From contig CAMLDT010000052.1 of assembly GCA_946479075.1 (NCBI GenBank), forward strand, positions 1 to 18,013: DNA of 18,013 bases, read 5' to 3'. Of this stretch, positions 9,786-16,285 are shown in pieces; positions within the stretch are counted from its first letter, which is position 1; every line of letters starts with the position of its first letter. The position numbers were made by a program, and so were the translations under genes. The notes beneath the pieces are model-generated. The model had not been told where the DNA came from. It worked only from the letters and a program-made list of their open reading frames with translations, and ran no database searches. The DNA comes from an uncultured Polaromonas sp. Its GTDB lineage: Bacteria; Pseudomonadota; Gammaproteobacteria; Burkholderiales; Burkholderiaceae.

Positions 9786-10754
9786 TTATTCCGCCACGAT
9801 CTTCTTGTCAGCCGCCACCCTGGCCCACTTGCTGATCTCGCTCGTCAGGTAGGCCTGCGCCTGTTCAGGCGTGCCACCGGCGATTTCGGTGCTGAGCCCG
9901 GCAAGCTTTTCACGGACGTCGGGCGATTGCAGCGCCTTGTTGACGGCGGCGGCCAGCGTGTCGCGCACGTTTTTTGGCAGGCCGGCCGGGCCCATGAGCA
10001 TGTACCAGGCACTGATCTCATAGTCGGGCACGCCCGCTTCGATCACCGTCGGCACATCGGGGAGCGCGGCGATGCGGTTGCGCGTGGTGACAGCCAGCGC
10101 TCGCAGCTTGCCGGCCTTGATGTGCTGCAACACCGTCGGCACGGTGTCAAAGTTGACGTCCACCTGGCCCGAGATCAGGTCGGTGAGTGCCGCGCCGCTG
10201 CCCTTGTAGGGCACGTGGGTCATGCTGGTCTGGGTGGCAAGCTGGAACATTTCTGCCGCGAAGTGCTGTTGCGTGCCCTGGCCCGAAGACGCGTAGTTGA
10301 GCTTGCCTTTGTCGCTCTTGGCCAGCGCGATGAACTCCTGCAGGGTTTTTGCCGGTGAACTCATGGGCACCACGACCACCTGGGGCACGCTGCCGATCAG
10401 GGTGATGGCGGTGAAGTCTTTCACGGCCGAGTACGGCATCTTCGGGGTGATGGCCGGCACCATGGCGTTGGAGCTCACATGGCCCAGCAGCAGGGTGTAG
10501 CCGTCGGTTTTGGCCTTGGCCGCCGCGGCCGCAGCAATCGTTCCGCTGGCGCCGGCACGGTTTTCAATCACCACGGGCTGCTTGAGCAGCTCGCCGAGCT
10601 TGGGCGCAAGCTGGCGCGCGATCAGGTCGGTGCCACCGCCGGGCGTAAAACCGACCAGCACGGTGATGGGTTTGGATGGGTAAGCGTCCTGCGCGGCAGC
10701 GGCCAGGGCCGTGGCAGCCAGAGCGGCGGCGAGCAGGGTTTTGAGTGTTGTCAT
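9786..10754 (-). CDS. Bug/TctC-family tripartite tricarboxylate transporter solute-binding protein
   Basis: Periplasmic protein that binds small carboxylates, nicotinate-like compounds or amino acids; this family is greatly expanded in Burkholderiales and most members have no adjacent transporter. From the ATG at 10754 it has 322 residues. A Sec signal peptide (MTTLKTLLAAALAATALA, cleavage near residue 22) is followed by YPSKPITVLVGFTPGGGTD with the family glycine loop, then NRAGASGTIAA, MTHVPYKGSG and GQVDVNFDTVPT. GGAGGAG lies 6 bases upstream of this ATG. A longer TTG start at 10769 would use that ribosome binding site as codons and is rejected. It lies 33 bases after the racemase-like gene and 3 bases before the TRAP protein gene, with no TctA/TctB membrane genes. 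Confidence 0.94.
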   Translation of the reverse strand: MTTLKTLLAAALAATALAAAAQDAYPSKPITVLVGFTPGGGTDLIARQLAPKLGELLKQPVVIENRAGASGTIAAAAAAKAKTDGYTLLLGHVSSNAMVPAITPKMPYSAVKDFTAITLIGSVPQVVVVPMSSPAKTLQEFIALAKSDKGKLNYASSGQGTQQHFAAEMFQLATQTSMTHVPYKGSGAALTDLISGQVDVNFDTVPTVLQHIKAGKLRALAVTTRNRIAALPDVPTVIEAGVPDYEISAWYMLMGPAGLPKNVRDTLAAAVNKALQSPDVREKLAGLSTEIAGGTPEQAQAYLTSEISKWARVAADKKIVAE

Positions 10755-10787
10755 GGTTGTCTCCTCCAACAGGGTATTCAGCGGGTG

Positions 10788-11591
10788 TTAATGAAATTCA
10801 GTCAGGCTGCCGAAGCCACTGAACTGATCCTTGATGCCCATCTTGCGCAGGGCCGACCAATAAATCACCGGGCCCGAGGCGAACACGGGTTTCTTCAGCC
10901 ACTTCTCGGCGTCGTTGGCCACGCGGGCGTAAGCCAGGTTGGTGCCCAGTTGCAGGATGGCGTCGGGCTTGGCCGCCTCGCAGCGCATGGTGGCGTCGGC
11001 CAGCTGCTCGTAGGTTTGCGAGGCGACGTGGATGATGCTTTTGCACTTCAGCCCCTCGACATGCACGACCTCAAAGCCGCGCGAGGTGAAGTAGCTGATA
11101 GCGTTGGTTTCGATCACCGGGTAATAAGGCGTCAACAGGGCAATGCGTTTGGCACCGCACAGCTTGAAGGCCTGCTCGGCCGACTGCGCGCCCATGGTCA
11201 CTTCCACACCCGAGGTTTTTTCCAGGTGCTCCTTCAGTGCGAAGCTGCCCTTTTCGCCGCCCATGTAGCTCTGGGACGACATGCCGAGGATCAGGTGGTC
11301 GATCAGCGCCTCGTTCAGGCGGCGCACCGAGTCGTCGAGGTTGGCGGTGACGTTGCGCATGATGACGGACCAGTCCTCGTCCTTGGCAATGATCTGGTTG
11401 GGCACGTAATAACGGTCGATGGCGTTGATCACGCCCTTGGGCCGCATGTCCATCATTTCGTTCTCGACATTGACGTTGGGGCCGGGCGTCATCACGCCGA
11501 TGACGCCGCGCGGGCCGAGGGCATTGACGTAACGCTGGCTGTCGTGGGTGGATCCCTCAACTTCCTGGATTCCTTGTTGAAATGCATTCAT
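10788..11591 (-). CDS. Asp/Glu racemase superfamily protein (maleate isomerase / arylmalonate decarboxylase-like)
   Basis: A 267-residue cytoplasmic protein with the two-lobed fold signature of the superfamily: PRGVIGVMTPGPNVNVENEM at residues 27-46, HLILGMSSQSYMGG at 99-112, KRIALLTPYYPVI at 148-160 and DAILQLGTNLAYARVA at 210-225. Relatives isomerise maleate, decarboxylate arylmalonates or racemise Asp/Glu/hydantoins through one or two cysteines. At the two usual cysteine positions I read Ser (SSQ, 105-107) and Gly-Thr (216-217); the remaining cysteines (145, 183, 204) lie elsewhere. The reaction therefore cannot be named. It is the first gene of an operon with two carboxylate-binding proteins and is divergent from a GntR regulator, suggesting work on an imported small acid. 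The start codon overlaps a TGAATGCA sequence; ACAGGAAACAA upstream is the ribosome binding site. Confidence 0.8.
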   Translation of the reverse strand: MNAFQQGIQEVEGSTHDSQRYVNALGPRGVIGVMTPGPNVNVENEMMDMRPKGVINAIDRYYVPNQIIAKDEDWSVIMRNVTANLDDSVRRLNEALIDHLILGMSSQSYMGGEKGSFALKEHLEKTSGVEVTMGAQSAEQAFKLCGAKRIALLTPYYPVIETNAISYFTSRGFEVVHVEGLKCKSIIHVASQTYEQLADATMRCEAAKPDAILQLGTNLAYARVANDAEKWLKKPVFASGPVIYWSALRKMGIKDQFSGFGSLTEFH

Positions 11592-11632
11592 TATTTGTTT
11601 CCTGTCGGTAGATTTCGCGTTGCTAAAGGCTT

Positions 11633-11650
11633 ATTCATTCATGAATGAAT
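11633..11650. promoter_or_regulatory. Perfect 18-bp palindrome, probable GntR operator
   Basis: ATTCATTCATGAATGAAT is its own reverse complement over 18 bases. It begins at or just after the predicted start point of the racemase-Bug-TRAP transcript, the place where a repressor would block transcription. The divergent GntR/FCD gene is the obvious candidate to bind it. TGCATTCA-type octamers occur at 11583-11590 and 11693-11700, and inverted (TGAATGCA) at 11646-11653, so the region may hold several half-sites. Confidence 0.65.
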
Positions 11651-11657
11651 GCACTTG

Positions 11658-11686
11658 ACTTTAGGAGCCCCAAAATCACTTGTCAA
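11658..11686 (-). promoter_or_regulatory. Promoter of the racemase-Bug-TRAP operon
   Basis: On the minus strand a perfect -35 TTGACA (plus coordinates 11681-11686) is separated by exactly 17 bases from TAAAGT (11658-11663), which matches the -10 consensus in 4 of 6 positions. The predicted start near 11651 gives a 60-base leader and places the 18-bp palindrome in the first transcribed bases. This is the best promoter in the window. Confidence 0.65.
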
Positions 11687-11745
11687 CGGTTTTGCATTCA
11701 AAGGGCCTTATATTTACAAAAAACTTGGGCAAATCTGTCGAATAT

Positions 11746-11769
11746 GGCAAAAATGAATTCATAATTGCC
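11746..11769. promoter_or_regulatory. 24-bp imperfect dyad just before the gntR start, possible autoregulatory operator
   Basis: GGCAA (11746-11750), AA, the 10-bp palindrome ATGAATTCAT (11753-11762), AA, then TTGCC (11765-11769). Twenty of 24 positions pair. It ends 3 bases before the gntR ATG and shares the ATGAAT/ATTCAT half-site with the 18-bp palindrome, so the regulator may bind both. It takes the place of a Shine-Dalgarno sequence; gntR shows none. Confidence 0.45.
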
Positions 11770-11772
11770 CTT

Positions 11773-12477
11773 ATGTCCAAGGAATTTGTCCACACCAACC
11801 TGCTCGGGGAGCTGCGCGAAGTGTTTATCCGCGGCGAAGTGCTGCCCGGCCAGAAGGTGCCCGAACGGGAGTTGTGCGAGCGTTTTGGCGTGTCGCGCAC
11901 GCCGCTGCGCGAAGCGCTCAAGGTGCTGGCCGCCGAGGGCCAGGTCGAGCTGCTGCCGAATCGCGGCGCGATGGTGCCCGAGATGTCACTCGAAGTGGTC
12001 GAAGGCCTGTTCGCGGTCGCCGGCGCGCTGGAAGCCCTGGCCGGCGAGCAGGCGTGTGAGCGCATCACGGCCGACGAGCTGGACCACCTGGCCGGCGTGC
12101 ATGCCCGCATGCGCATGGCGTTTGAGGCGCGGGACATGACGCAGTATTACGACTGCAACCGGCAGATTCACGAAGCCATCGTGCGTGCCGCCCGCAACCC
12201 GGTGCTGGCGGCCCAATACGCCATCCTCAATGCCCGCATCCGCCGCATCCGCTTTGCTTCAGCGATGTCTCCGGAAATCTGGCAGCGCGCCATGGCCGAG
12301 CATGAAGGCATGATGAACGCCTTGCAGCGCCGCGATGCCGACGCCATGGCCAGCATCCTGAAAACGCACCTCAAGCACAAAAGCCAGGCGATCCTGCAAG
12401 TGATGCGCGAGCTGCCGGCACCGGTGGCGGCGGTGCGGCGGCGGCAGGCCAAACCGCCAGCGGATCTGCCGGCTTGA
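11773..12477 (+). CDS. GntR-family transcriptional regulator, FCD (FadR) subfamily
   Basis: DNA-binding, ligand-responsive regulator, probably of the divergent racemase-Bug-TRAP operon. It has 234 residues from the ATG at 11773. The winged helix (about 8-68) holds the classic LCERFGVSRTPLREALKVLA (34-53) and the wing PNRGAMVPE. The FCD effector domain (about 75-212) keeps the metal-ligand set D127, H133 (YYDCNRQIHEAIV), H177 (AEHEGMM) and H199 (KTHLKHK), so it probably binds a metal plus an organic acid such as a carboxylate. The C-terminal tail (216-234) is basic and proline-rich. An in-frame TTG at 11680 would extend the protein through the promoter region and is rejected. A short AT-rich leader with TATATT and TTACAA hexamers may hold its own promoter. 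Confidence 0.93.
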   Translation: MSKEFVHTNLLGELREVFIRGEVLPGQKVPERELCERFGVSRTPLREALKVLAAEGQVELLPNRGAMVPEMSLEVVEGLFAVAGALEALAGEQACERITADELDHLAGVHARMRMAFEARDMTQYYDCNRQIHEAIVRAARNPVLAAQYAILNARIRRIRFASAMSPEIWQRAMAEHEGMMNALQRRDADAMASILKTHLKHKSQAILQVMRELPAPVAAVRRRQAKPPADLPA

Positions 12478-12490
12478 GTTAAACACTCAG

Positions 12491-12549
12491 CGAAAAACGG
12501 CTTCAGCCCAATAACGACGGGCGCAAACAGCTACCAATAAAATAGCAAA
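12491..12549 (+). repeat. Dispersed two-hairpin intergenic repeat, copy 2 (between gntR and GNAT gene)
   Basis: Same layout as copies 1 and 3. First hairpin GCCC (12506-12509) with GGGC (12519-12522), 9-base loop; second hairpin GCTA (12530-12533) with TAGC (12543-12546), 9-base loop. It fills the 86-bp gap between two convergent genes, 13 bases after the gntR stop. The left flank differs more from the others (AAAAACGGCTT against CAAATCGGCCG). It may act as a transcript end barrier, but has no U-run. Confidence 0.78.
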
Positions 12550-12563
12550 TCAACCCCGATGCA

Positions 12564-13157
12564 TCAGCGCAGCCGGGCCAGCAGCCTGGCCTTGACCGCC
12601 GGCCACTCGTTGTCGAGGATGGAAAAGTAAACCATGTCGCGCCTGCGCCCCGAGGCGGCGATCAGGTGCTGACGGAAGATGCCTTCCTCGGCCGCACCGA
12701 TGCGCGCCAGCGCCCGGCGCGACGCATCGTTCAGCAGCTCGGTCTTGAACACCACGCGGATCAGCTGCAGGGTTTCAAACGCATGGCTGAGCAGCAGCAG
12801 CTTGGCCTCGGTGTTGGCGCCGCTGCGCTGGCTCGCGGGCGACAGCCAGGTCGCGCCAATTTCCAGGCGGCGGTGCGGCAGGGCGATGTCCATGTAGCGG
12901 GTGCTGCCGATCACTTCGCCGTCCTGCTGCCGCACGATGGCAAAAGGCAGGCTCAAGCCCCGCTGCTGGTCGCCCAGCGCCGTGGCCACATACGCACGCA
13001 TGTCGTCTTCGGTGCTGACCGGTGCGGGCTGCAAGCGCCAGAGTTCCGGAAACAGGCCGGCGCGTGCCAGTGCCGGCACGTGGTCTAGCGTCAGGGGTTC
13101 CAGCCGGACATGGGCGCCGGACAGCGTGAGGGGGGTGAGCGCCGGGGAAGGCGCCAT
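12564..13157 (-). CDS. GNAT-family N-acetyltransferase, RimJ/RimL type
   Basis: Transfers an acetyl group from acetyl-CoA to an amino group, of a protein N-terminus or a small molecule; the substrate cannot be told from sequence. It has 197 residues in the RimJ/RimL layout: LTLSGAHVRLEPLTLDHVPA at the start (about 10-29), IGSTRYMDI (83-91), then motif A region EIGATWLSPASQRSGANTEAK (about 99-118) with the acetyl-CoA loop QRSGAN, and VVFKTELLNDASRRALARIG (about 134-153), a hallmark of this subfamily. The ATG shares one base with the stop of the preceding gene (TGATG), so it is translationally coupled to it. No sign of damage. Confidence 0.9.
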   Translation of the reverse strand: MAPSPALTPLTLSGAHVRLEPLTLDHVPALARAGLFPELWRLQPAPVSTEDDMRAYVATALGDQQRGLSLPFAIVRQQDGEVIGSTRYMDIALPHRRLEIGATWLSPASQRSGANTEAKLLLLSHAFETLQLIRVVFKTELLNDASRRALARIGAAEEGIFRQHLIAASGRRRDMVYFSILDNEWPAVKARLLARLR

Positions 13158-13558
13158 CAGCGCGACAGCCCCAGTGTGAGCGCAATGACGGCGGCCACCG
13201 CCACCAGCACGGTGACGCCGGCCAGCAGCAGCAAGCGCACGCGGTTCACCTCCGCCCGGCGTATCAGTTGCGTGTTCTGTTCGGCCAGGGCCTTGATCAG
13301 CTCGGACGATGCCAGCATCTGCTCGTGCAGCTCCTGCGTGGCGCTTTCCAGCGCCAGCACATGCGCCTGCAGTGCGGCGATGGCCTGGCCTTCGGGTGAC
13401 AGCTGCACGGCGGCGCCGGTGTCTTCAGGGCTTGCCGGCAGCGGTTTCTTGCCCACGGCGTGCCAGAGCTTTTTGGCACCGTCGGCGACCTTGGGCGCGT
13501 TCTTGATCACGTCTGACCAGGGGACCATCTGCAATACCGTGAGCCAGCCAACCGCCAT
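13157..13558 (-). CDS. Small tail-anchored coiled-coil protein of unknown function
   Basis: I recognise the style of this protein from Comamonadaceae hypothetical proteins but no function. From the ATG at 13558 it has 133 residues: MAVGWLTVLQMVPWSDVIKN and APKVADGAKKLW at the N-terminus, a linker, an alpha-helical likely coiled coil (about 50-100, EGQAIAALQAHVLALESATQ then LHEQMLASSELIKALAEQN) and a C-terminal membrane segment (about 109-130, LLLLAGVTVLVAVAAVIAL). This suggests a C-tail-anchored inner-membrane protein with its bulk in the cytoplasm. GAGGTG lies 3 bases before the chosen start; an in-frame ATG at 13588 would add 10 residues (MNSKNSREVL) but has a weaker site. Its stop overlaps the GNAT start. 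Confidence 0.75.
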   Translation of the reverse strand: MAVGWLTVLQMVPWSDVIKNAPKVADGAKKLWHAVGKKPLPASPEDTGAAVQLSPEGQAIAALQAHVLALESATQELHEQMLASSELIKALAEQNTQLIRRAEVNRVRLLLLAGVTVLVAVAAVIALTLGLSR

Positions 13559-13644
13559 AAGCACCTCGCGTGAGTTTTTTGAATTCATGGATTCCGGCGC
13601 GCCGGGCCGTCCTTCCTCCGTGCCTGTCCACTCGGGCAAAACCC

Positions 13645-13650
13645 AGTTTA
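13645..13650 (-). promoter_or_regulatory. Possible -10 (TAAACT) before the small coiled-coil gene
   Basis: On the minus strand AGTAAACTGGG gives TAAACT, 4 of 6 matches, about 86 bases before the chosen start. No -35 is evident. If real, the coiled-coil and GNAT genes have their own promoter apart from the DUF2254 gene. Confidence 0.25.
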
Positions 13651-13663
13651 CTTGCCCACGCTG

Positions 13664-13686
13664 TGCCGGGCAGGCTGCGCCCGGCA
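13664..13686 (-). terminator. GC-rich hairpin after the DUF2254 gene
   Basis: TGCCGGGC, a 7-base loop, and GCCCGGCA form a perfect 8-bp stem that begins 6 bases after the DUF2254 stop. No U-run follows, so an intrinsic terminator is not proven. A second, weaker stem GGGCAA/TTGCCC lies at 13634-13657. Confidence 0.4.
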
Positions 13687-13692
13687 AGACCT

Positions 13693-14958
13693 TCAGGCCG
13701 CCGCGGCCGGCTGTCTTTCCAGTGCCGCATCGCGCAGGCGCTGCACGTCGGCCTCGAACAGGCCGGCGTGGACGGCGCGCTCAATCGCGTAGCGCGACAG
13801 CTGTGCCGTGGTTTGTTCAAACGCGGGGTGGCCCAGCCGGCTGACGGACGCGAGCGAGCGCTGCAGCGCCAGGCCTACTTCGGCAGCGCTGGCGCCGTAG
13901 CGCGCCAGCGGAACGAACACATCGTCGAGCATGCCGGCTTCATCCATGGGCGGTGCGCTCACCCGGTCAAACAAAAGCTCGGCCGTCCCGGCATCGGCGT
14001 GCAGGTGATGCACCCAGTGCACCAGCGTCCGCACGGCCGTGGCCATCACATCAAGCGCAGTGCCGGGATCGTTGATACCGGGCGACAGGGCGCGCGTGGC
14101 AATCTCGCCGAGCACCACCAGCCCGAAACGTGGGTCGTAGTCAAAGGTTCGCGAAGGGCCGATCAGCACCGCATTGCGCAGCGCCCGGCACCGGGCTTCA
14201 TCCACAGGCTGGTCACTGCTGACAATCACCACGGACGGCTCCACGAAGGCGCCGGGCAACACGTGGACCTGCAGGGCGTCGTCGCCCTCTTCGGCAAGTT
14301 TCTGAAGAATGTCCATGGACACGTGCTGCACAAAGCCGGTTTCCGATGCGCGCACGGTGTAGCGGCCCTGGCTCCCGCGCCGCAGCGGCTTGCCGCCCAG
14401 GCAGGGCCGGGCCAGGCGCTGGTCCATGGCACGGGTGGTGGCTTTTTCAACCCGCAACAGGGTCTCGCCCATCCGGCCGAGGACCGAGAGGTAGTCAATC
14501 CACCGGAGCAGGACGACCACCACCACCAGCAGGATGGCAATGGTGAAGCCGAACAGCACCAGCCTGCCGCCGCCGCCGTAAATCTGGGCGTTCAGCCCGA
14601 TCAGCGCGATCACGCTGTAAAGAAAGGCACCGATGAAGGTGGCCAGGGTGTTCTGGATGGTGGTGTCTTCGATCAGCAGTTGCGACGCGCGGGGCGTGGC
14701 ACTGCTGGCCACCGCCGTAAAGGAAGACACCATGGTGCTGGCCGAAAAAATCGTCACCGTCAGCATGCTGGTGGCAATGATGTTGAGGATGCTGCCAATC
14801 GCATCCGAACCCAGCCGGTCCGCCACGTCTTCGGGAATCGATGGGCCCAGCACCATCGACATCGCCACGGCCAGCACGCCGACCAGCGAAAACAGCACAC
14901 AGCGCACCCAGGTCTTGCGCAGCAGCCGCTGCAGCAAATAGAGCAGTTTTTCCGTCAT
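13693..14958 (-). CDS. DUF2254 family predicted membrane protein
   Basis: Inner-membrane protein of unknown function; 421 residues, normal for the family. Four membrane segments occupy the N-terminal part: about 18-38 (VRCVLFSLVGVLAVAMSMVL), 58-82, 105-125 and 132-152. The rest (about 160-421) is a soluble, probably cytoplasmic domain. The family hallmark is ALSPGINDPGTALDV (about 279-293), with the preceding DYDPRFGLVVLGEIATRA. The start ATG gives a plausible positive-inside N-terminus (MTEKLLYLLQRLLRKTW) but has no clear Shine-Dalgarno sequence. It lies 63 bases downstream of the pirin gene. No role can be assigned from context. Confidence 0.9.
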   Translation of the reverse strand: MTEKLLYLLQRLLRKTWVRCVLFSLVGVLAVAMSMVLGPSIPEDVADRLGSDAIGSILNIIATSMLTVTIFSASTMVSSFTAVASSATPRASQLLIEDTTIQNTLATFIGAFLYSVIALIGLNAQIYGGGGRLVLFGFTIAILLVVVVVLLRWIDYLSVLGRMGETLLRVEKATTRAMDQRLARPCLGGKPLRRGSQGRYTVRASETGFVQHVSMDILQKLAEEGDDALQVHVLPGAFVEPSVVIVSSDQPVDEARCRALRNAVLIGPSRTFDYDPRFGLVVLGEIATRALSPGINDPGTALDVMATAVRTLVHWVHHLHADAGTAELLFDRVSAPPMDEAGMLDDVFVPLARYGASAAEVGLALQRSLASVSRLGHPAFEQTTAQLSRYAIERAVHAGLFEADVQRLRDAALERQPAAAA

Positions 14959-15000
14959 GGCGACAGTATCGCTGCTGCGCCCGGCGCTGCGCCCGAGGCT

Positions 15001-15020
15001 GCCGGCGTGAAGCCGCCGGC
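15001..15020 (-). other. GC-rich hairpin between pirin and DUF2254 genes
   Basis: GCCGGCG (15001-15007), a 6-base loop and CGCCGGC (15014-15020) form a perfect 7-bp stem starting 1 base after the pirin stop. There is no U-run. It may protect the 3' end of the pirin transcript or reduce read-through into the DUF2254 gene. Confidence 0.35.
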
Positions 15021-15021
15021 C

Positions 15022-16092
15022 TCAGCGGCCGGGGTTCACTGGCGCCGGCTCCGGCCGCTCCTCGCGCCCGCCCGGATGCACCGCAAAACGCGCCGGGTCG
15101 CGGCCGTGCACCGGGGTGTCGCTGTCGAAGGACCAGCCGCCAAACTGCGTGCGCCGGTACTCGGCCATGGTCTGCGCAATCTCGGCCTGCGTGTTCATCA
15201 CAAAAGGGCCGTATTGCGCCACCGGCTCGGCGATGGGTTTGCCCTGCAGCAGCAAAAACTCCGCCTCCACCTCGTCATTGACCAGTTCCACCGGCGTGCC
15301 GGCGTGCAGTTCGATGGCCGATGGACCGGTGATGTCCCGGCCGCCGATACGCACCGAACTGCCCTTGAAGAAGTAGAGATTGCGGCGCGTGCCCGCGCCC
15401 GCAGCGGCAGGCAAGGTCCAGCGCGCACCGGGCGCCATGCGTATCGTCCAGATCGCCACGTCGGCCTCCGCCTGCGCGGCCCAGGAGTCAGGCGGCGGTG
15501 ACAGCGGCGTGACGGGTGCCCCGGCACCGGACAGCGTGCCGGCAATCACCGCGATGTTGGTGTCGCGGCCGTCTGCATCGGTGGCGGTGGTGCGCGGAAT
15601 GTCCTGCGACCAGAACATCGTGAAGTGCGGCTCGCTCATCTTGCTGCGCGCCGGCAGGTTCAGCCAGATCTGGAACAGCTCCAGCGGGTTGTCGTTCTGC
15701 TGGTCGAGCAGGGGAAACATCTCGGCATGCACGATGCCCTTGCCGGCCGTCAGCCACTGCACGTCGCCGCCGCCGAAACGCGCAGTCGCACCCAGTGAGT
15801 CGGAGTGATCAATCAGGCCCTTGCGGACAATGGTGACCGTTTCAAAGCCGCGGTGCGGGTGGGGCGGAAAGCCCGGCACCTGCTCGCCGTGGTACATGCT
15901 CCAGCCGTCCTTGCGGCTGAAGTCCTGGCCGATGGCGCGGCCCGCCAGCGAGGCCGCCGGCCCCATGTCGGCGTTGGCGCGCGGGTACGCGTCATCGTGG
16001 TAGGCGCAAAAGAGGAAGGGGTCCATGGTTTCCCACGGAAAGCCGAGGGGCTTGACCTGCAGGATCGGATCGGTCGCGGGGCTGGCAGACAT
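15022..16092 (-). CDS. Pirin-family bicupin protein
   Basis: Pirins are iron-binding two-cupin proteins; some have quercetin 2,3-dioxygenase activity, others act as regulatory partners. The ATG at 16092 gives 356 residues, longer than the common 230-300, with an extended proline-rich C-terminus. The N-terminal cupin keeps all four metal ligands: H78 and H80 in PPHPHRGFETVTIV, H122 and E124 in GKGIVHAEMF. The C-terminal cupin (about 225-315, LYFFKGSSVRIGG to EAEFLLLQGKPI) lacks such ligands, as usual. AAAGG lies upstream of the chosen start. The frame is open to 16389, but that extension would run through the intergenic repeat and is rejected. The substrate or partner cannot be told from context. 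Confidence 0.92.
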   Translation of the reverse strand: MSASPATDPILQVKPLGFPWETMDPFLFCAYHDDAYPRANADMGPAASLAGRAIGQDFSRKDGWSMYHGEQVPGFPPHPHRGFETVTIVRKGLIDHSDSLGATARFGGGDVQWLTAGKGIVHAEMFPLLDQQNDNPLELFQIWLNLPARSKMSEPHFTMFWSQDIPRTTATDADGRDTNIAVIAGTLSGAGAPVTPLSPPPDSWAAQAEADVAIWTIRMAPGARWTLPAAAGAGTRRNLYFFKGSSVRIGGRDITGPSAIELHAGTPVELVNDEVEAEFLLLQGKPIAEPVAQYGPFVMNTQAEIAQTMAEYRRTQFGGWSFDSDTPVHGRDPARFAVHPGGREERPEPAPVNPGR

Positions 16093-16132
16093 GGGGTGCC
16101 TTTCTGGCTGGAACGTTGGGGGACAGTCCCTG

Positions 16133-16161
16133 GAGATAAGGCCGCAGCCCTGTGTTTTCAA
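16133..16161 (-). promoter_or_regulatory. Possible pirin promoter
   Basis: On the minus strand TTGAAA (16156-16161) is separated by 17 bases from TATCTC (16133-16138). The -35 is good (5 of 6), the -10 poor (3 of 6). Close to the predicted start point lies the small dyad GGGAC-A-GTCCC (16120-16130), a possible but unproven operator. Confidence 0.35.
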
Positions 16162-16209
16162 GTTGCGCAGCGCCAGCCCCGCGGCCTGTCCTGATCCTGG
16201 GATCACATG

Positions 16210-16268
16210 CCAAATCGGCCGCCAGCCCTTTGTGGACGGGCGCAAGCAGCTATCAGAACCGTAGCAAA
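16210..16268 (+). repeat. Dispersed two-hairpin intergenic repeat, copy 3 (between ABC permease and pirin)
   Basis: Same layout as the other copies: GCCC (16225-16228) with GGGC (16238-16241), then GCTA (16249-16252) with TAGC (16262-16265), both with 9-base loops. It shares with copy 1 the left flank CAAAT.GGCC.CCAGCCC. It lies 17 bases downstream of the permease stop and before the pirin promoter region. Its right end overlaps a perfect 12-bp palindrome CAAACCGGTTTG (16265-16276). Confidence 0.8.
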
Positions 16269-16285
16269 CCGGTTTGAAAGCCAGC

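Noticed and set aside
14965..14970. GATACT as a -10 for a leaderless DUF2254 transcript
   Set aside because: A fair -10 match ending 6 bases before the ATG, but with no -35 and only chance-level support in a GC-rich gap.
13570..15501. 643-codon plus-strand frame opposite DUF2254 and pirin
   Set aside because: Spans two well-supported minus-strand genes; composition is rich in His/Gln/Arg/Gly as expected for an antisense frame.
16265..16276. CAAACCGGTTTG palindrome beside repeat copy 3 as an operator
   Set aside because: Perfect but only 12 bp, placed downstream of the permease and far from any promoter element; not repeated at the other copies.
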